Shown piece after piece: positions 26,844 through 35,629 of a DNA stretch of 64,000 nucleotides. The position numbers and the translations under genes are program-made. The notes below the pieces were generated by a model that worked only from the letters and a program-made list of their open reading frames with translations, did no database searches and was not told the origin of the DNA. Position 1 is the first letter of the stretch, and every line of letters starts with the position of its first letter. The DNA lies in contig JBCDBR010000009.1 of assembly GCA_039183205.1 (NCBI GenBank), forward strand, positions 47,147 through 111,146, given 5' to 3'. Source of the DNA: HKCCE3408 sp039183205 (GTDB lineage: Bacteria > Pseudomonadota > Alphaproteobacteria > Rhodobacterales > Rhodobacteraceae).

Positions 26844-28076
26844 ATGCCCGACGATCGGATCAACAGCTACATGACCGGCCCAGACGAACAGGGACGGTTT
26901 GGCCAATTCGGCGGCCGGTTTGTCTCGGAAACCCTGATGCCGCTGATTTTGGAGCTTCAGGCGCAATATGAACGCGCAAAGACCGACGATAGCTTTTGGT
27001 CAGAGATGGAGTTTCTTTGGAAGCACTATGTCGGTCGCCCATCCCCACTGTATTTCGCCGAACGCCTGACAGAGCAATTGGGCGGGGCGAAAATTTACCT
27101 CAAGCGTGATGAGTTGAACCATACCGGCGCACACAAGATCAATAATGTGCTGGGCCAGATTATCCTCGCGCGTCGCATGGGAAAGACCCGTATTATCGCC
27201 GAAACCGGTGCTGGCCAGCATGGCGTGGCCACAGCGACGGTCTGCGCCAAATTCGGGTTGAAATGCGTTGTCTATATGGGCGCCCATGATGTTGAGAGGC
27301 AAAAGCCCAACGTCTTTCGGATGAAGCTTTTGGGCGCGGAGGTGATCCCGGTCACCTCGGGGCGCGGCACCTTGAAGGACGCCATGAACGATGCGTTGCG
27401 CGATTGGGTCACCAATGTGCGCGACACATTTTATTGCATCGGTACGGTTGCGGGGCCGCATCCCTACCCTGCCATGGTGCGCGATTTCCAGGCGATCATT
27501 GGCAAAGAGGCCAAGCGTCAGATGTTGGAGGCCGAAGGGCGCCTGCCTGACACGATCATTGCGGCCATCGGTGGTGGATCGAATGCGATGGGTCTTTTCT
27601 ATCCGTTCCTCGACGATGCCGAAGTTCGGATCATTGGCGTTGAAGCCGGTGGCAAGGGCGTCAACGACAAAATGGAACATTGCGCATCGCTGACTGGCGG
27701 ACGCCCCGGCGTTCTGCACGGCAATCGAACTTATCTTTTACAAGATACCGACGGACAAATTCTCGAAGGGTTTTCGATCTCAGCCGGCCTCGACTATCCC
27801 GGGATCGGCCCCGAACATGCTTGGCTGCATGATATCGGGCGGGCGGAATATGTCTCGATCACTGATCGCGAGGCGTTGGATGCATTCCAGCTTTGCTGCG
27901 AAACCGAAGGCATCATCCCCGCACTCGAGCCATCTCATGCCTTGGCCCATGTGGCCAAGATCGCGCCGGGCCTGCCCGACGATCATATCATATGCATGAA
28001 CATGTGCGGCCGCGGCGACAAAGACATCTTTACCGTCGCACGCGCTCTCGGCTGGGACATGGACGAAGGCGACTAG
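26844..28076 (+). CDS. trpB: Tryptophan synthase beta chain
   Basis: 410 aa PLP enzyme joining indole and serine to form tryptophan. Landmarks: FGQFGGRFVSETLMP, PLP Lys98 in HTGAHKINNVLGQ, AETGAGQHGVATA, the phosphate-binding IGGGSNAMGLF and the C-terminal CGRGDKDI. It forms the alpha2beta2 complex with TrpA, encoded separately at 36.6 kb. The opposite-strand gene splits it from trpF, so it must use a promoter in the 73 bp between 26771 and 26843 or further upstream. Confidence 0.97.
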   Translation: MPDDRINSYMTGPDEQGRFGQFGGRFVSETLMPLILELQAQYERAKTDDSFWSEMEFLWKHYVGRPSPLYFAERLTEQLGGAKIYLKRDELNHTGAHKINNVLGQIILARRMGKTRIIAETGAGQHGVATATVCAKFGLKCVVYMGAHDVERQKPNVFRMKLLGAEVIPVTSGRGTLKDAMNDALRDWVTNVRDTFYCIGTVAGPHPYPAMVRDFQAIIGKEAKRQMLEAEGRLPDTIIAAIGGGSNAMGLFYPFLDDAEVRIIGVEAGGKGVNDKMEHCASLTGGRPGVLHGNRTYLLQDTDGQILEGFSISAGLDYPGIGPEHAWLHDIGRAEYVSITDREALDAFQLCCETEGIIPALEPSHALAHVAKIAPGLPDDHIICMNMCGRGDKDIFTVARALGWDMDEGD

Positions 28077-28229
28077 CGGCTTATACAAAAGGTTTGTTTG
28101 CCTCGGACTGGCGTTTATCGGCGCCGGTTTAAACCGCAGGGCGATGGAAAAATTGCGCGCTCTGCGTCCTGGTTTGGCTCGGCTGCATGCAAACCGCTTG
28201 CAGCACCCAATCATCAAAGGACCCAGACC

Positions 28230-28703
28230 ATGAATATATCACCGAAGCTTTTGTCCGCCCTGTTCGCCAGCACTGCCCTGAGCACCGCGGCCGCCAGCCA
28301 AACCCTTTCTCAAACGCCTTTTGAAGAGATCGATAAATCGGGCTACGAACCGGTTGAGATGACAATCAGCACCGGTGAAACGGCCATCGATGCCGTACGC
28401 AAGGGCATAGAAATCATCGTAACTTTCGACCCGGAAACAGGCGAAGTTACCAGCCCCGAAATCGACGTCGAAGATGAAGTCCAGGCGTTGCTCTTGGCAA
28501 TTACGCTGGACGATGAGGATGACGATGACGATGACGACGAAGATGACGACGACGACGAAGATGACGACGACGACGACGATGACGAGGATGACGACGATGA
28601 CGACGAGGATGAGGAGGATGAGGAGGATGAGGAGGATGAGGAGGATGACGACGACGACGATGATGACGACGACGACGATGATGACGACGACGATGACGAC
28701 TAG
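28230..28703 (+). CDS. Secreted protein with a 65-residue Asp/Glu tail
   Basis: 157 aa, not assigned to a family. The signal peptide is ISPKLLSALFASTALSTAAAS. A short folded region of ~70 residues (SGYEPVEMTISTGETAIDAVRKGIEIIVTFDPETGEVTSPEIDVEDEV) resembles a degenerate PepSY-like beta-alpha-beta unit. From about residue 92 to the end every residue is Asp or Glu. ATG 28230 has AAAGGA upstream. The tail would bind divalent cations strongly. It is followed by a second acidic-tail gene with a PepSY-like domain and by a membrane HTH gene. Cation binding at the cell surface is inference. Confidence 0.75.
   Translation: MNISPKLLSALFASTALSTAAASQTLSQTPFEEIDKSGYEPVEMTISTGETAIDAVRKGIEIIVTFDPETGEVTSPEIDVEDEVQALLLAITLDDEDDDDDDDEDDDDDEDDDDDDDDEDDDDDDEDEEDEEDEEDEEDDDDDDDDDDDDDDDDDDD
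28506..28700 (+). repeat. Asp/Glu codon run (GAC/GAT/GAG microsatellite)
   Basis: About 195 bp made almost entirely of GAC, GAT and GAG codons, encoding the acidic tail of the 28230-28703 protein. A GAGGAT-type six-base unit is iterated around 28610-28645. Such tracts tend to change length by slippage, in multiples of three that keep the frame. Confidence 0.85.
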
Positions 28704-28772
28704 CGCCTCACTGACTTGACCCCTCCCGGGCCCTGCGCCCAAACTGACATGGCCGCGGCCCAAAGACCAAAT

Positions 28773-29186
<414 letters not shown>

Positions 29187-29210
29187 TCTTGATCGTTGGT
29201 AAGGATCGGC

Positions 29211-29711
29211 ATGCAAAGTCCGCGTCTATTTTTGACAATCCTCATCGTGCAAGTTCTTTGCGCGCTCTTCTTCGTCGTGGATATCTTGTTGTCGATTTTT
29301 GGGGTCCCCGTCGCGCCCGTACCCTGGCGATGGCACGAAGTGATGGAGATCGGCGCGGCCGCTGGTTTGATTATTGGTGTGGTCTCGGGCGCGCTGTTGC
29401 TAAAGGCTTCGCTTGCACGCGCAACCAAAGCTGAAACAGCGTTTCGCGCGGCTTCCGGTGCGTTTATGGACGTCGTCGACGATCACTTTACAAGATGGGG
29501 CCTGACACCCGCCGAACGGGACGTGGCACTTTTTGCGCTGAAGGGGATGAGCCTGGCCGAAATTGCCGAGCTGCGGCAAACGTCAGAGGGCACCGTGAAG
29601 GCGCAAACCAACGCAATTTACCGCAAGGCAAACGTCACCAGCCGAACGCAGCTTTTGAGCCTGTTTGTGGACGAATTGATGACCGAAGGCGGCATTGGTT
29701 GGAAACGCTAG
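29211..29711 (+). CDS. Membrane-anchored LuxR-type helix-turn-helix regulator
   Basis: 166 aa. Two transmembrane helices (LFLTILIVQVLCALFFVVDILLSIF and EIGAAAGLIIGVVSGALLL) are followed by a short linker and a C-terminal LuxR/GerE-like HTH: LTPAERDVALFALKGMSLAEIAELRQTSEGTVKAQTNAIYRKANVTSRTQLLSLF. ATG 29211 has AAGGAT upstream; an in-frame GTG at 29196 is possible. It lies 24 bp after the PepSY/Asp-tail gene, and this pairing recurs in Rhodobacteraceae (family knowledge), so the pair is likely one sensory unit. The stop overlaps the convergent DUF2237 gene by 4 bp. Confidence 0.82.
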   Translation: MQSPRLFLTILIVQVLCALFFVVDILLSIFGVPVAPVPWRWHEVMEIGAAAGLIIGVVSGALLLKASLARATKAETAFRAASGAFMDVVDDHFTRWGLTPAERDVALFALKGMSLAEIAELRQTSEGTVKAQTNAIYRKANVTSRTQLLSLFVDELMTEGGIGWKR

Positions 29712-30094
29712 CTTTCAGCTTCGACGGCCTGGCTGGTCAACACGTCCATCGGTACAACATCAAGTGCCCGGTAATGCGTCGCGACAAGATCGACCATCGG
29801 CGCCACGCCTTCTTCATGCGCCTGCAAAAACCGCGAGGCGCAGAGGCACCAACGGTCCCCCGGCTTTAGCCCCGCAAACTGGTATTTGGGCCGTGGCGTC
29901 GAGAGGTCGTTACCGACATATTTGGAGAACGCCAGAAACTCCGCGGTCATCAACGCACAAACGGTGTGGCTGCCCGTATCCATCGGGCCCGTATCGCAGC
30001 ATCCGTTGCGAAAAAACCCCGTCTTGGGATCGAGCGAACACGGCATCAGGGCCGTTCCAAGGACATTTAGCGACGGGTCGACATAGCTGGACAT
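29708..30094 (-). CDS. DUF2237 family protein
   Basis: 128 aa. The family pattern is clear: SLNVLGTALMPCSLDPKTGFFRNGCCDTGPMDTGSHTVCALMTAEFLAFSKYVGNDLSTP and GDRWCLCASRFLQAHEEGVAP. Several conserved Cys (CCDTGP, WCLCASR) may bind a metal. Biochemical function is not known. ATG 30094 gives the usual family start, with GGGG upstream; a longer frame to 30142 is not conserved-looking. It follows the DUF2332 gene by ~36 bp on the same strand. Confidence 0.88.
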   Translation of the reverse strand: MSSYVDPSLNVLGTALMPCSLDPKTGFFRNGCCDTGPMDTGSHTVCALMTAEFLAFSKYVGNDLSTPRPKYQFAGLKPGDRWCLCASRFLQAHEEGVAPMVDLVATHYRALDVVPMDVLTSQAVEAES

Positions 30095-30129
30095 GACAGC
30101 CCCACTGTCAAAACACATTGACGAGCGTA

Positions 30130-31185
30130 TCATAATTGCCATTGCGAGGCAGGCAAAATATCCAAAAACCGCCCATGAAAATCGATGCGGCCCAAGGTTT
30201 GCAGCCGTCCGGTGGCGTCGCGGCCATTCCAGAACCGCAAGGTCAGGGCCGCACTTCCCGGCGTGTCATCGGCTTCCATCGACATATGGGCAAGCGGCGC
30301 ATCCGGTGTGGCTCGCATCGCTGCTGCGTCGATTGCGGCCGCGCAGCGCCGTTTTGTCTCTGCCGGAAAATACTGCCACGCAATGGTGTGAAAAACCATG
30401 TGTACGGCGCCAGGAATGGCCCGCGCAAGCCGCCCTTCGAGCCATTGGGCAGCATCGCCGCTCTGCGGTGGATCGTCCAGAAGTGCAATCGCCGCGCGGG
30501 TCAGGGCGAGCCGATGCGGTTGATCTGGCCACAGATAGGCCAAGAGACGCAGCGCTTGCACCGGGTCGCGCGCGTCGATCGGGCGCAGATCGACCCCGGC
30601 CCGGTCGATGATTTCAATGGGCAATGCGGGCGGCTGCGGGCCTTGCCATTCTGGACGCAGCAAAACCGCGCTTTCAGGCGCGCCATAAATGCGGCCGTCG
30701 ACGACCATGCCGAAGCGATCAAAAAGCAGATTAAGGCCCGCCGATGCGCCGAGTTCCGAGACAGCAAGGGGAAGACCCGTGCGCGCCCTCAGCAGGGCCG
30801 CTGTCATCATCATGGCAGCCGCACGCCGCACTTCGTTGGTTTGCGGTGGGCTTTCCAGCCATTGCATAAGCTGCGCTTTGTGCGCGATCATCGCGGCCTC
30901 TACGACATCCCAAAGGCGATCATCTTCCACGACACTCGGCGGATACACCGATACAAGCGCGTCATCGACCTTTGTAAGAACCAACGCATGCAACGCGCCT
31001 GCCATCCGCAGCGGCACCGATTGGCCATTTGATGTGACATCGCCGGGCCATCCGAGCACGCGGTCGGCAACAGGATGACCCGGGCTAAGGCGGCGGGCGA
31101 ACAAGCGACACAATTGGCCCATGAAAGGCGAGCCCAGCTTTTCGCACGCGATGGCCTGGGCTTCAAACGCAGACCGCACATTCAC
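30130..31185 (-). CDS. DUF2332 family protein
   Basis: 351 aa. It matches the DUF2332 family: FEAQAIACEKLGSPFMGQLCRLFARRL near the N-terminus, PPQTNEVRRAAAMMMTAALLRARTGLPLAVSELGASAGLNLLFDRF, and GVDLRPIDARDPVQALRLLAYLWPDQPHR. The ELGASAGLNL stretch recalls a SAM-methyltransferase motif I; function is unproven. The GTG start at 31185 overlaps the pth stop (GTGA), so it is translated with pth. Confidence 0.87.
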   Translation of the reverse strand: MNVRSAFEAQAIACEKLGSPFMGQLCRLFARRLSPGHPVADRVLGWPGDVTSNGQSVPLRMAGALHALVLTKVDDALVSVYPPSVVEDDRLWDVVEAAMIAHKAQLMQWLESPPQTNEVRRAAAMMMTAALLRARTGLPLAVSELGASAGLNLLFDRFGMVVDGRIYGAPESAVLLRPEWQGPQPPALPIEIIDRAGVDLRPIDARDPVQALRLLAYLWPDQPHRLALTRAAIALLDDPPQSGDAAQWLEGRLARAIPGAVHMVFHTIAWQYFPAETKRRCAAAIDAAAMRATPDAPLAHMSMEADDTPGSAALTLRFWNGRDATGRLQTLGRIDFHGRFLDILPASQWQL

Positions 31186-31871
31186 CGAAATCGATCCACC
31201 AGGCGTTGCAGAGGGGATCGCGTGTCGGGCTGAGATGCCTCGGGGGTCTCGCCCGCCTTGGCGCGGGCTTCATGCTCCGTTGGCCGGACGTTGGACTGCC
31301 GCGGCGGCGCCGTTTGCAAAGAAACCGCATTCATAAAGCGGCTCGCATCGCCGCTTGCCAATGCGGGCGCTCCATCGGCAAGGCCGCGCATCATGGCCGC
31401 CAGCCAATCGGCATCGGCCTTTGCAAAGTCCGACAGCACATAGCCGGACACCAGATCTTTGTGGCCCGGATGCCCGATCCCCAGGCGGATGCGTTGGTAG
31501 GCCTCGCCGATATGGGCATGGATCGACCGCAACCCATTGTGACCGGCATGCCCGCCACCCTGTTTCACGCGCAGTTTTCCGGGCTTGAGGTCGAGCTCAT
31601 CGTGAAAAACGGTGATATCTTCGGGCGAGAGTTTGAAAAACCGCATGGCCTCTCCGACGGATTGGCCAGATGTGTTCATGAACGTCTCAGGCCTCAGCAA
31701 TAGAACTTTGTCTAGGCCTAGGCGACCTTCGGCCAATTGACCCTGGAATTTAGACCGCCATGGAGAAAAGTCGTGCGCCGCAGCGATGGCATCAAGCGCC
31801 ATGAACCCGATATTATGGCGGTTGTGCGCGTATTTTAGCCCGGGATTCCCCAAGCCCACCCAAAGCTGCAT
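31182..31871 (-). CDS. pth: Peptidyl-tRNA hydrolase
   Basis: 229 aa. It hydrolyses the ester bond of peptidyl-tRNAs released from stalled ribosomes. Family motifs: LWVGLGNPGLKYAHNRHNIGFMALD (catalytic His in RHNIG), LLLRPETFMNTSGQSVGEAM, FHDELDLKPGKLRVKQGGGHAGHNGLRSI. A C-terminal extension of ~40 residues beyond the core is low-complexity. ATG 31871 has a perfect AGGAGG Shine-Dalgarno. It follows rplY, but a terminator between them (31959-31986) suggests its own promoter or partial read-through. Coupled by GTGA to DUF2332. Confidence 0.96.
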   Translation of the reverse strand: MQLWVGLGNPGLKYAHNRHNIGFMALDAIAAAHDFSPWRSKFQGQLAEGRLGLDKVLLLRPETFMNTSGQSVGEAMRFFKLSPEDITVFHDELDLKPGKLRVKQGGGHAGHNGLRSIHAHIGEAYQRIRLGIGHPGHKDLVSGYVLSDFAKADADWLAAMMRGLADGAPALASGDASRFMNAVSLQTAPPRQSNVRPTEHEARAKAGETPEASQPDTRSPLQRLVDRFR

Positions 31872-31958
31872 GGATGCCTCCTGATCCGTGCCGCTGTGAT
31901 GCCAGGGCGCGAACGCCGAGGCAAGCATCGACGCCGAACACAACCCGCCAACGCGCGC

Positions 31959-31986
31959 AAAAAAACGCCGCCCAACAAAGGCGGCG
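31959..31986 (-). terminator. Rho-independent terminator after rplY
   Basis: Read on the minus strand: stem CGCCGCC, 7-nt loop TTTGTTG, stem GGCGGCG, then seven T. It lies 28 bp after the rplY stop and 88 bp before the pth start. Confidence 0.88.
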
Positions 31987-32013
31987 CCGGTTCTTATGCG
32001 GTTCTTCTGGGGA

Positions 32014-32652
32014 TTACTCGGCGTCCGCCTCTTCGTCGGTGGGCTCTGCCGCATCGTCCGCGGCATTATCCGACGAGACCAAACCAGACGGCGCCGTAAC
32101 GTTGGCGATCACGAAATCCCGGTCGATTGTCGGGCGCGCGCCGGCGGGGAGATCGACGCTAGAGATCGTGATCGTGTCACCAATGTCCTTGCCGTCGAGA
32201 TCGACGACAATCGCCTCGGGGATGTCGCCGGCTGTGACAACCAACTCAACCTCGGGACGCACAACCGTCAACACGCCGCCGCGCTTCAGGCCGGGGGCTA
32301 AATCTTCGTTGATGAACTCAACGTGGATGAACAGGTTCACCCGGCTGTTCCGGCGCAAGCGCATCAGGTCGACATGGGTCGGCAGGTCTTTGACGACGTC
32401 GCGCTGTACACCGCGGCAGATCACACGCACATCTTCGTGGCCTTCAACCTTAAGGTTAAACAGCGTCGACAAAAATCGACCAGCCTTCAGACGCTTGAGC
32501 AATACGTTGTGGGGGATCGAAATCGGCAAAGGGTCCGCGCCTCCGCCATAAACGATACCGGGCACGCGTCCTTCACGACGCGCTTGGCGGGCGGCCCCCT
32601 TGCCTGTCCCCGCGCGTGCCTCGGCTATAAGATCCGGTATCTCACCAGCCAT
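32014..32652 (-). CDS. rplY: 50S ribosomal protein L25 (Ctc/TL5 long form)
   Basis: 212 aa. The 5S-rRNA-binding L25 domain (IPDLIAEARAGTGKGAARQARREGRVPGIVYGGGADPLPISI) is followed by the TL5 C-terminal beta domain (VNLFIHVEFINEDLAPGLKRGGVLTVVRPEVELV) and a short acidic tail. ATG 32652 has GGAG eight bases upstream; ATG 32658 is too close to it. A strong terminator follows. The rplY-pth neighbourhood is conserved in many bacteria. Confidence 0.95.
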   Translation of the reverse strand: MAGEIPDLIAEARAGTGKGAARQARREGRVPGIVYGGGADPLPISIPHNVLLKRLKAGRFLSTLFNLKVEGHEDVRVICRGVQRDVVKDLPTHVDLMRLRRNSRVNLFIHVEFINEDLAPGLKRGGVLTVVRPEVELVVTAGDIPEAIVVDLDGKDIGDTITISSVDLPAGARPTIDRDFVIANVTAPSGLVSSDNAADDAAEPTDEEADAE

Positions 32653-32799
32653 GAGCATGTCTCCATTTGTTTTGGGCCGCCTCCAAGGGTGTCGGCCCGT
32701 CAATCGAAGCCGCGGCTATAGGCGAGAATCCCGGCATTGACCAGAGCCAAATGCAATCCCCGTCTTGTCAGGCGGGCGCAGTATCTATAGCCGCGCATC

Positions 32800-33942
32800 A
32801 TGACCCTTGCCGTCCCTCTTCGCATCAGTCGGGCGCCGGCCGCGGCGCTTTCGGCGGTTGGGCTGATCTGGGGCAGCCTGGCCGCGATGCTGCCACGGAT
32901 AAAGGCCGAATTAGGCGTCAATGACGCCCAGCTCGGTATGTTGCTCTTCTTGGCAGCCTTGGGCTCGATTGGCGCGATGGCACTGGCACCCCGGGTCGAG
33001 GCACGCGCCCCAAAAACCGCCCTACCAATTGCAGGCGTGGCCATCGCATTTGCATTGCTCGTTCTAGGGCCGTCCTCGGACAGGGTGTTCATTTGTGCGG
33101 TTGCCTTGACCGCTGTGGGAATGACAACGGGGCTGCTCGATGTGCTCGGCAATGCCCGTATTGCTTCGCTGGAGGCTGCATCGGGTCGCAGCTTGATGAA
33201 CCTCAACCACGCAGTTTATTCCTTTAGCTACGCTGCTGCCGCGGCGCTGACCGGCCTCGCCAGAGATCTGGGCCTCTCGACCGAGCTTTGGTTCGCGATG
33301 GTAGCCGCGGCTGCCCTTGCACTGGTTCCCGTGATGCGCCAAGACACCCCGCGCGTCGAGATGCAGGGAGAGCGCTCGACACCCGGTCCGGTGCCGATCG
33401 TAGCAATTCTCGCCGGCTTAATCGCCATGGTCAGCTTTTTCGCCGAAAACGCGACGGAACATTGGTCCGCGCTTCACATCGAGCGAACGCTTGGCCAAGG
33501 CGCGGCCCTCGGTGCGCTTGGACCAGCCATGCTGGGTTTGACGATGGGTGTAGGGCGGCTGGCCGGGCATTTTGTCACCCGAAAAGGTGCTGAGACACGC
33601 ATCTTGCCCATAGCTGCCTCAATCGCCTCGGGCGGATTGGCGCTTGCGGCCGCTGCCGGGTCCCCATGGGTTGCTTATTTGGGTTTCGCCTTACTCGGGC
33701 TCGGCGTTTCGGTCATTGTCCCCTTGGCATTTGCATTGGCCGGGCAAGCCGCGGACGAGCCGGGACGGGCTCACGCCGTCGCTCGGGCGGCAATGATCAG
33801 CTATTTCGGGTTTTTCGTCGGACCGCCTCTAGTCGGATTTGTTGCTGAGGCCGCAGGTTTGCGCGCCGCATTCGGTGTCGTGTCAGCGCTATTATTTACG
33901 GTGACCATCACCTTATCCTTAGCCATCGCGCGGCGCCGTTAG
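32800..33942 (+). CDS. MFS transporter
   Basis: 380 aa with about twelve hydrophobic segments (AAALSAVGLIWGSLAAMLPRI, LGMLLFLAALGSIGAMALAP, and so on through LLFTVTITLSLAIARRR). The fold and pattern (short loops, GRLAGHFVTRKGAE between halves) resemble bacterial major-facilitator family sugar/drug-type exporters. The N-terminal half includes VGMTTGLLDVLGNARIA. Substrate unknown. ATG at 32800. It is divergent from rplY (147 bp apart) and not linked to a pathway. Confidence 0.85.
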   Translation: MTLAVPLRISRAPAAALSAVGLIWGSLAAMLPRIKAELGVNDAQLGMLLFLAALGSIGAMALAPRVEARAPKTALPIAGVAIAFALLVLGPSSDRVFICAVALTAVGMTTGLLDVLGNARIASLEAASGRSLMNLNHAVYSFSYAAAAALTGLARDLGLSTELWFAMVAAAALALVPVMRQDTPRVEMQGERSTPGPVPIVAILAGLIAMVSFFAENATEHWSALHIERTLGQGAALGALGPAMLGLTMGVGRLAGHFVTRKGAETRILPIAASIASGGLALAAAAGSPWVAYLGFALLGLGVSVIVPLAFALAGQAADEPGRAHAVARAAMISYFGFFVGPPLVGFVAEAAGLRAAFGVVSALLFTVTITLSLAIARRR

Positions 33943-34259
33943 TCGGCGCGCCGTGGCCTAAAGCACATCCGGCCGATTGATCGGTTCCGAATGAGCAAAT
34001 TGCCGTAGAGAAGCGCCGCAATATGCAAGGTGATCGACGTGGTTGAGAAGATTGCCTGCACGTCTTTGGAGCCGATTTTCCGGTGACACCATCATCGTGT
34101 GCGGCGCTACGGCAAGGGTCAATTCGGGATCAGGCGAGGCTATTTGCGACAGAGCCAATTCACCGGCAGCGGTGCGGCCGAAAGACAGCGCGCCTGACCC
34201 TACGCAAAGGACCCAATGCGGGGTGCTTCCGCGTCAAAAGTGACTTTAGGCGCCGCGGA
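33943..34259. other. 317-bp intergenic region between MFS and lldD-like genes
   Basis: The two flanking genes converge here. I see no supported gene and no clear terminator hairpin with a T-run. Confidence 0.5.
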
Positions 34260-35438
34260 TCAGTTCGTCACCGGCCTATCCCATTTATCTGAGAAATCCT
34301 TGGGGACCAAAAGATGGTCACGCGTGATGTCTGACAACTGCTTCTCACCGCACAAGGCCATCGAGGTTTCGAGCTCTTTCTGGATTACGTCCAGAGCCGC
34401 GGTGACACCCGCCTGTCCCATCGCGCCGAGGCCATAAACATACGACCTGCCGATCCATGCCCCTTTTGCTCCAAGCGCATAGGCTTTCAGCACGTCTTGG
34501 CCGGTTCTTATGCCGCTGTCGACATGAACCTCGACCCGTTCCCCAACGGCTTTGACGATGGGCTCCAGCATGCGGATTGAGCTTGGGGCGCCATCTTGTT
34601 GCCGCCCTCCATGGTTGGACACGATGATCGCATCCACGCCAAGATCGGCCGCTTGCAGCGCATCCTCGACATCCAGGATACCTTTCAAGATCACCGGACC
34701 GCCCCACCAATCGCACAACGTCCGGATGCGGTCCCAGTCTAGCGACTGGTCGAAGGCCTCCGCAGTCCAGGATGCGAGGGATGTTGGATCGGTGACCCCC
34801 TTTGCATGGCCGACGACGTTGCCGAAGAAGCGCCGATGGGTTTGCATCATCTCAAATGCCCAAGGCAGTTTCGTCATCATGTTGAGGATCGACTTGGCTG
34901 TCAGTTTTGGCGGTGCTGACAAGCCGTTTTTGATGTCTTTATGCCGTTGTGCGAGGATTTGGAGATCGACCGTGATGACAATTGCGCTGCAATTGGCTGC
35001 CCGCGCGCGGTCAAAAAGCCGTTGCATGTAGTCGTCATCTGTCAGGGTATATACCTGGAACATGAATGGTTTAGTGGTGTGTTTCGCCACGTCCTCAATG
35101 GAACATATTGACATCGTGGAGAGGCAAAACGGCACGCCAAATTGCTCCGCCGCGCGGGCTGCTTTGATTTCACCATCAGCCGATTGCATTCCGGTAAGAC
35201 CCACAGGCGCAAGGGCGACAGGCATGGTCACGTCTTGACCAAGCATACGCGACACGGTGTTGCGGCCCTTCAGATCTCGCGCAATTCGTTGACGAAGGTT
35301 AATCTGTGCGTAGTCGGAGCTATTTTCGCGAAAGGTCTGTTCGGTCCAGCTTCCTGACTCCGCGTAATCAAAGAACATTTTGGGCACACGACGGGCGTAA
35401 ATCTGCTTGAGGTCTTCGATTGTCGTGATTTTTGCCAT
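34260..35438 (-). CDS. lldD: FMN-dependent alpha-hydroxy-acid dehydrogenase (L-lactate dehydrogenase type)
   Basis: 392 aa TIM-barrel flavoenzyme. Landmarks: RVPKMFFDYAESGSWTEQTFREN, MPVALAPVGLTGMQSADGEIKAARAAEQFGVPFCLSTMS, VILKGILDVEDALQAADLGVDAIIVSNHGGRQQDGAPSSI (catalytic His/Arg), and VHVDSGIRTGQDVLKAYALGAKGAWIGR. It oxidises L-lactate or a related 2-hydroxyacid; lldD is the most likely member, but glycolate/mandelate-type relatives cannot be excluded. GGAGG precedes ATG 35438. An inverted repeat at 35451-35473 just upstream resembles a GntR-family operator. Confidence 0.87.
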   Translation of the reverse strand: MAKITTIEDLKQIYARRVPKMFFDYAESGSWTEQTFRENSSDYAQINLRQRIARDLKGRNTVSRMLGQDVTMPVALAPVGLTGMQSADGEIKAARAAEQFGVPFCLSTMSICSIEDVAKHTTKPFMFQVYTLTDDDYMQRLFDRARAANCSAIVITVDLQILAQRHKDIKNGLSAPPKLTAKSILNMMTKLPWAFEMMQTHRRFFGNVVGHAKGVTDPTSLASWTAEAFDQSLDWDRIRTLCDWWGGPVILKGILDVEDALQAADLGVDAIIVSNHGGRQQDGAPSSIRMLEPIVKAVGERVEVHVDSGIRTGQDVLKAYALGAKGAWIGRSYVYGLGAMGQAGVTAALDVIQKELETSMALCGEKQLSDITRDHLLVPKDFSDKWDRPVTN

Positions 35439-35450
35439 CCTATCCTCCCA

Positions 35451-35473
35451 ATTGGATAACTTTTGTTACCAAT
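35451..35473 (-). promoter_or_regulatory. Inverted repeat operator candidate upstream of lldD
   Basis: ATTGGATAAC-TTTT-GTTACCAAT is an imperfect palindrome, 13 bp upstream of the lldD ATG and abutting its Shine-Dalgarno. The TTGGT/ACCAA half-sites resemble FadR-subfamily GntR sites such as those of LldR/PdhR. A related ATGATAACG follows. No regulator gene is adjacent. Confidence 0.5.
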
Positions 35474-35629
35474 ATGATAACGCTACGGCAAGCAAGGCAC
35501 CTACACACGTTAGATTTACACCCTTTGCCGGGTCAAACTTTGCGTGTGTTAACACCTCGTTCACCAAAATGAGCCAGACATTTACAGCCGCAAAACGATT
35601 TTGTCGCGAATCTGCGGGAGGTAAGTGCC

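Noticed and set aside
28239..28763. Minus-strand ORF of Val/Ile repeats
   Set aside because: It is the antisense reading of the poly-Asp/Glu codon tract; it would look like a false transmembrane protein.
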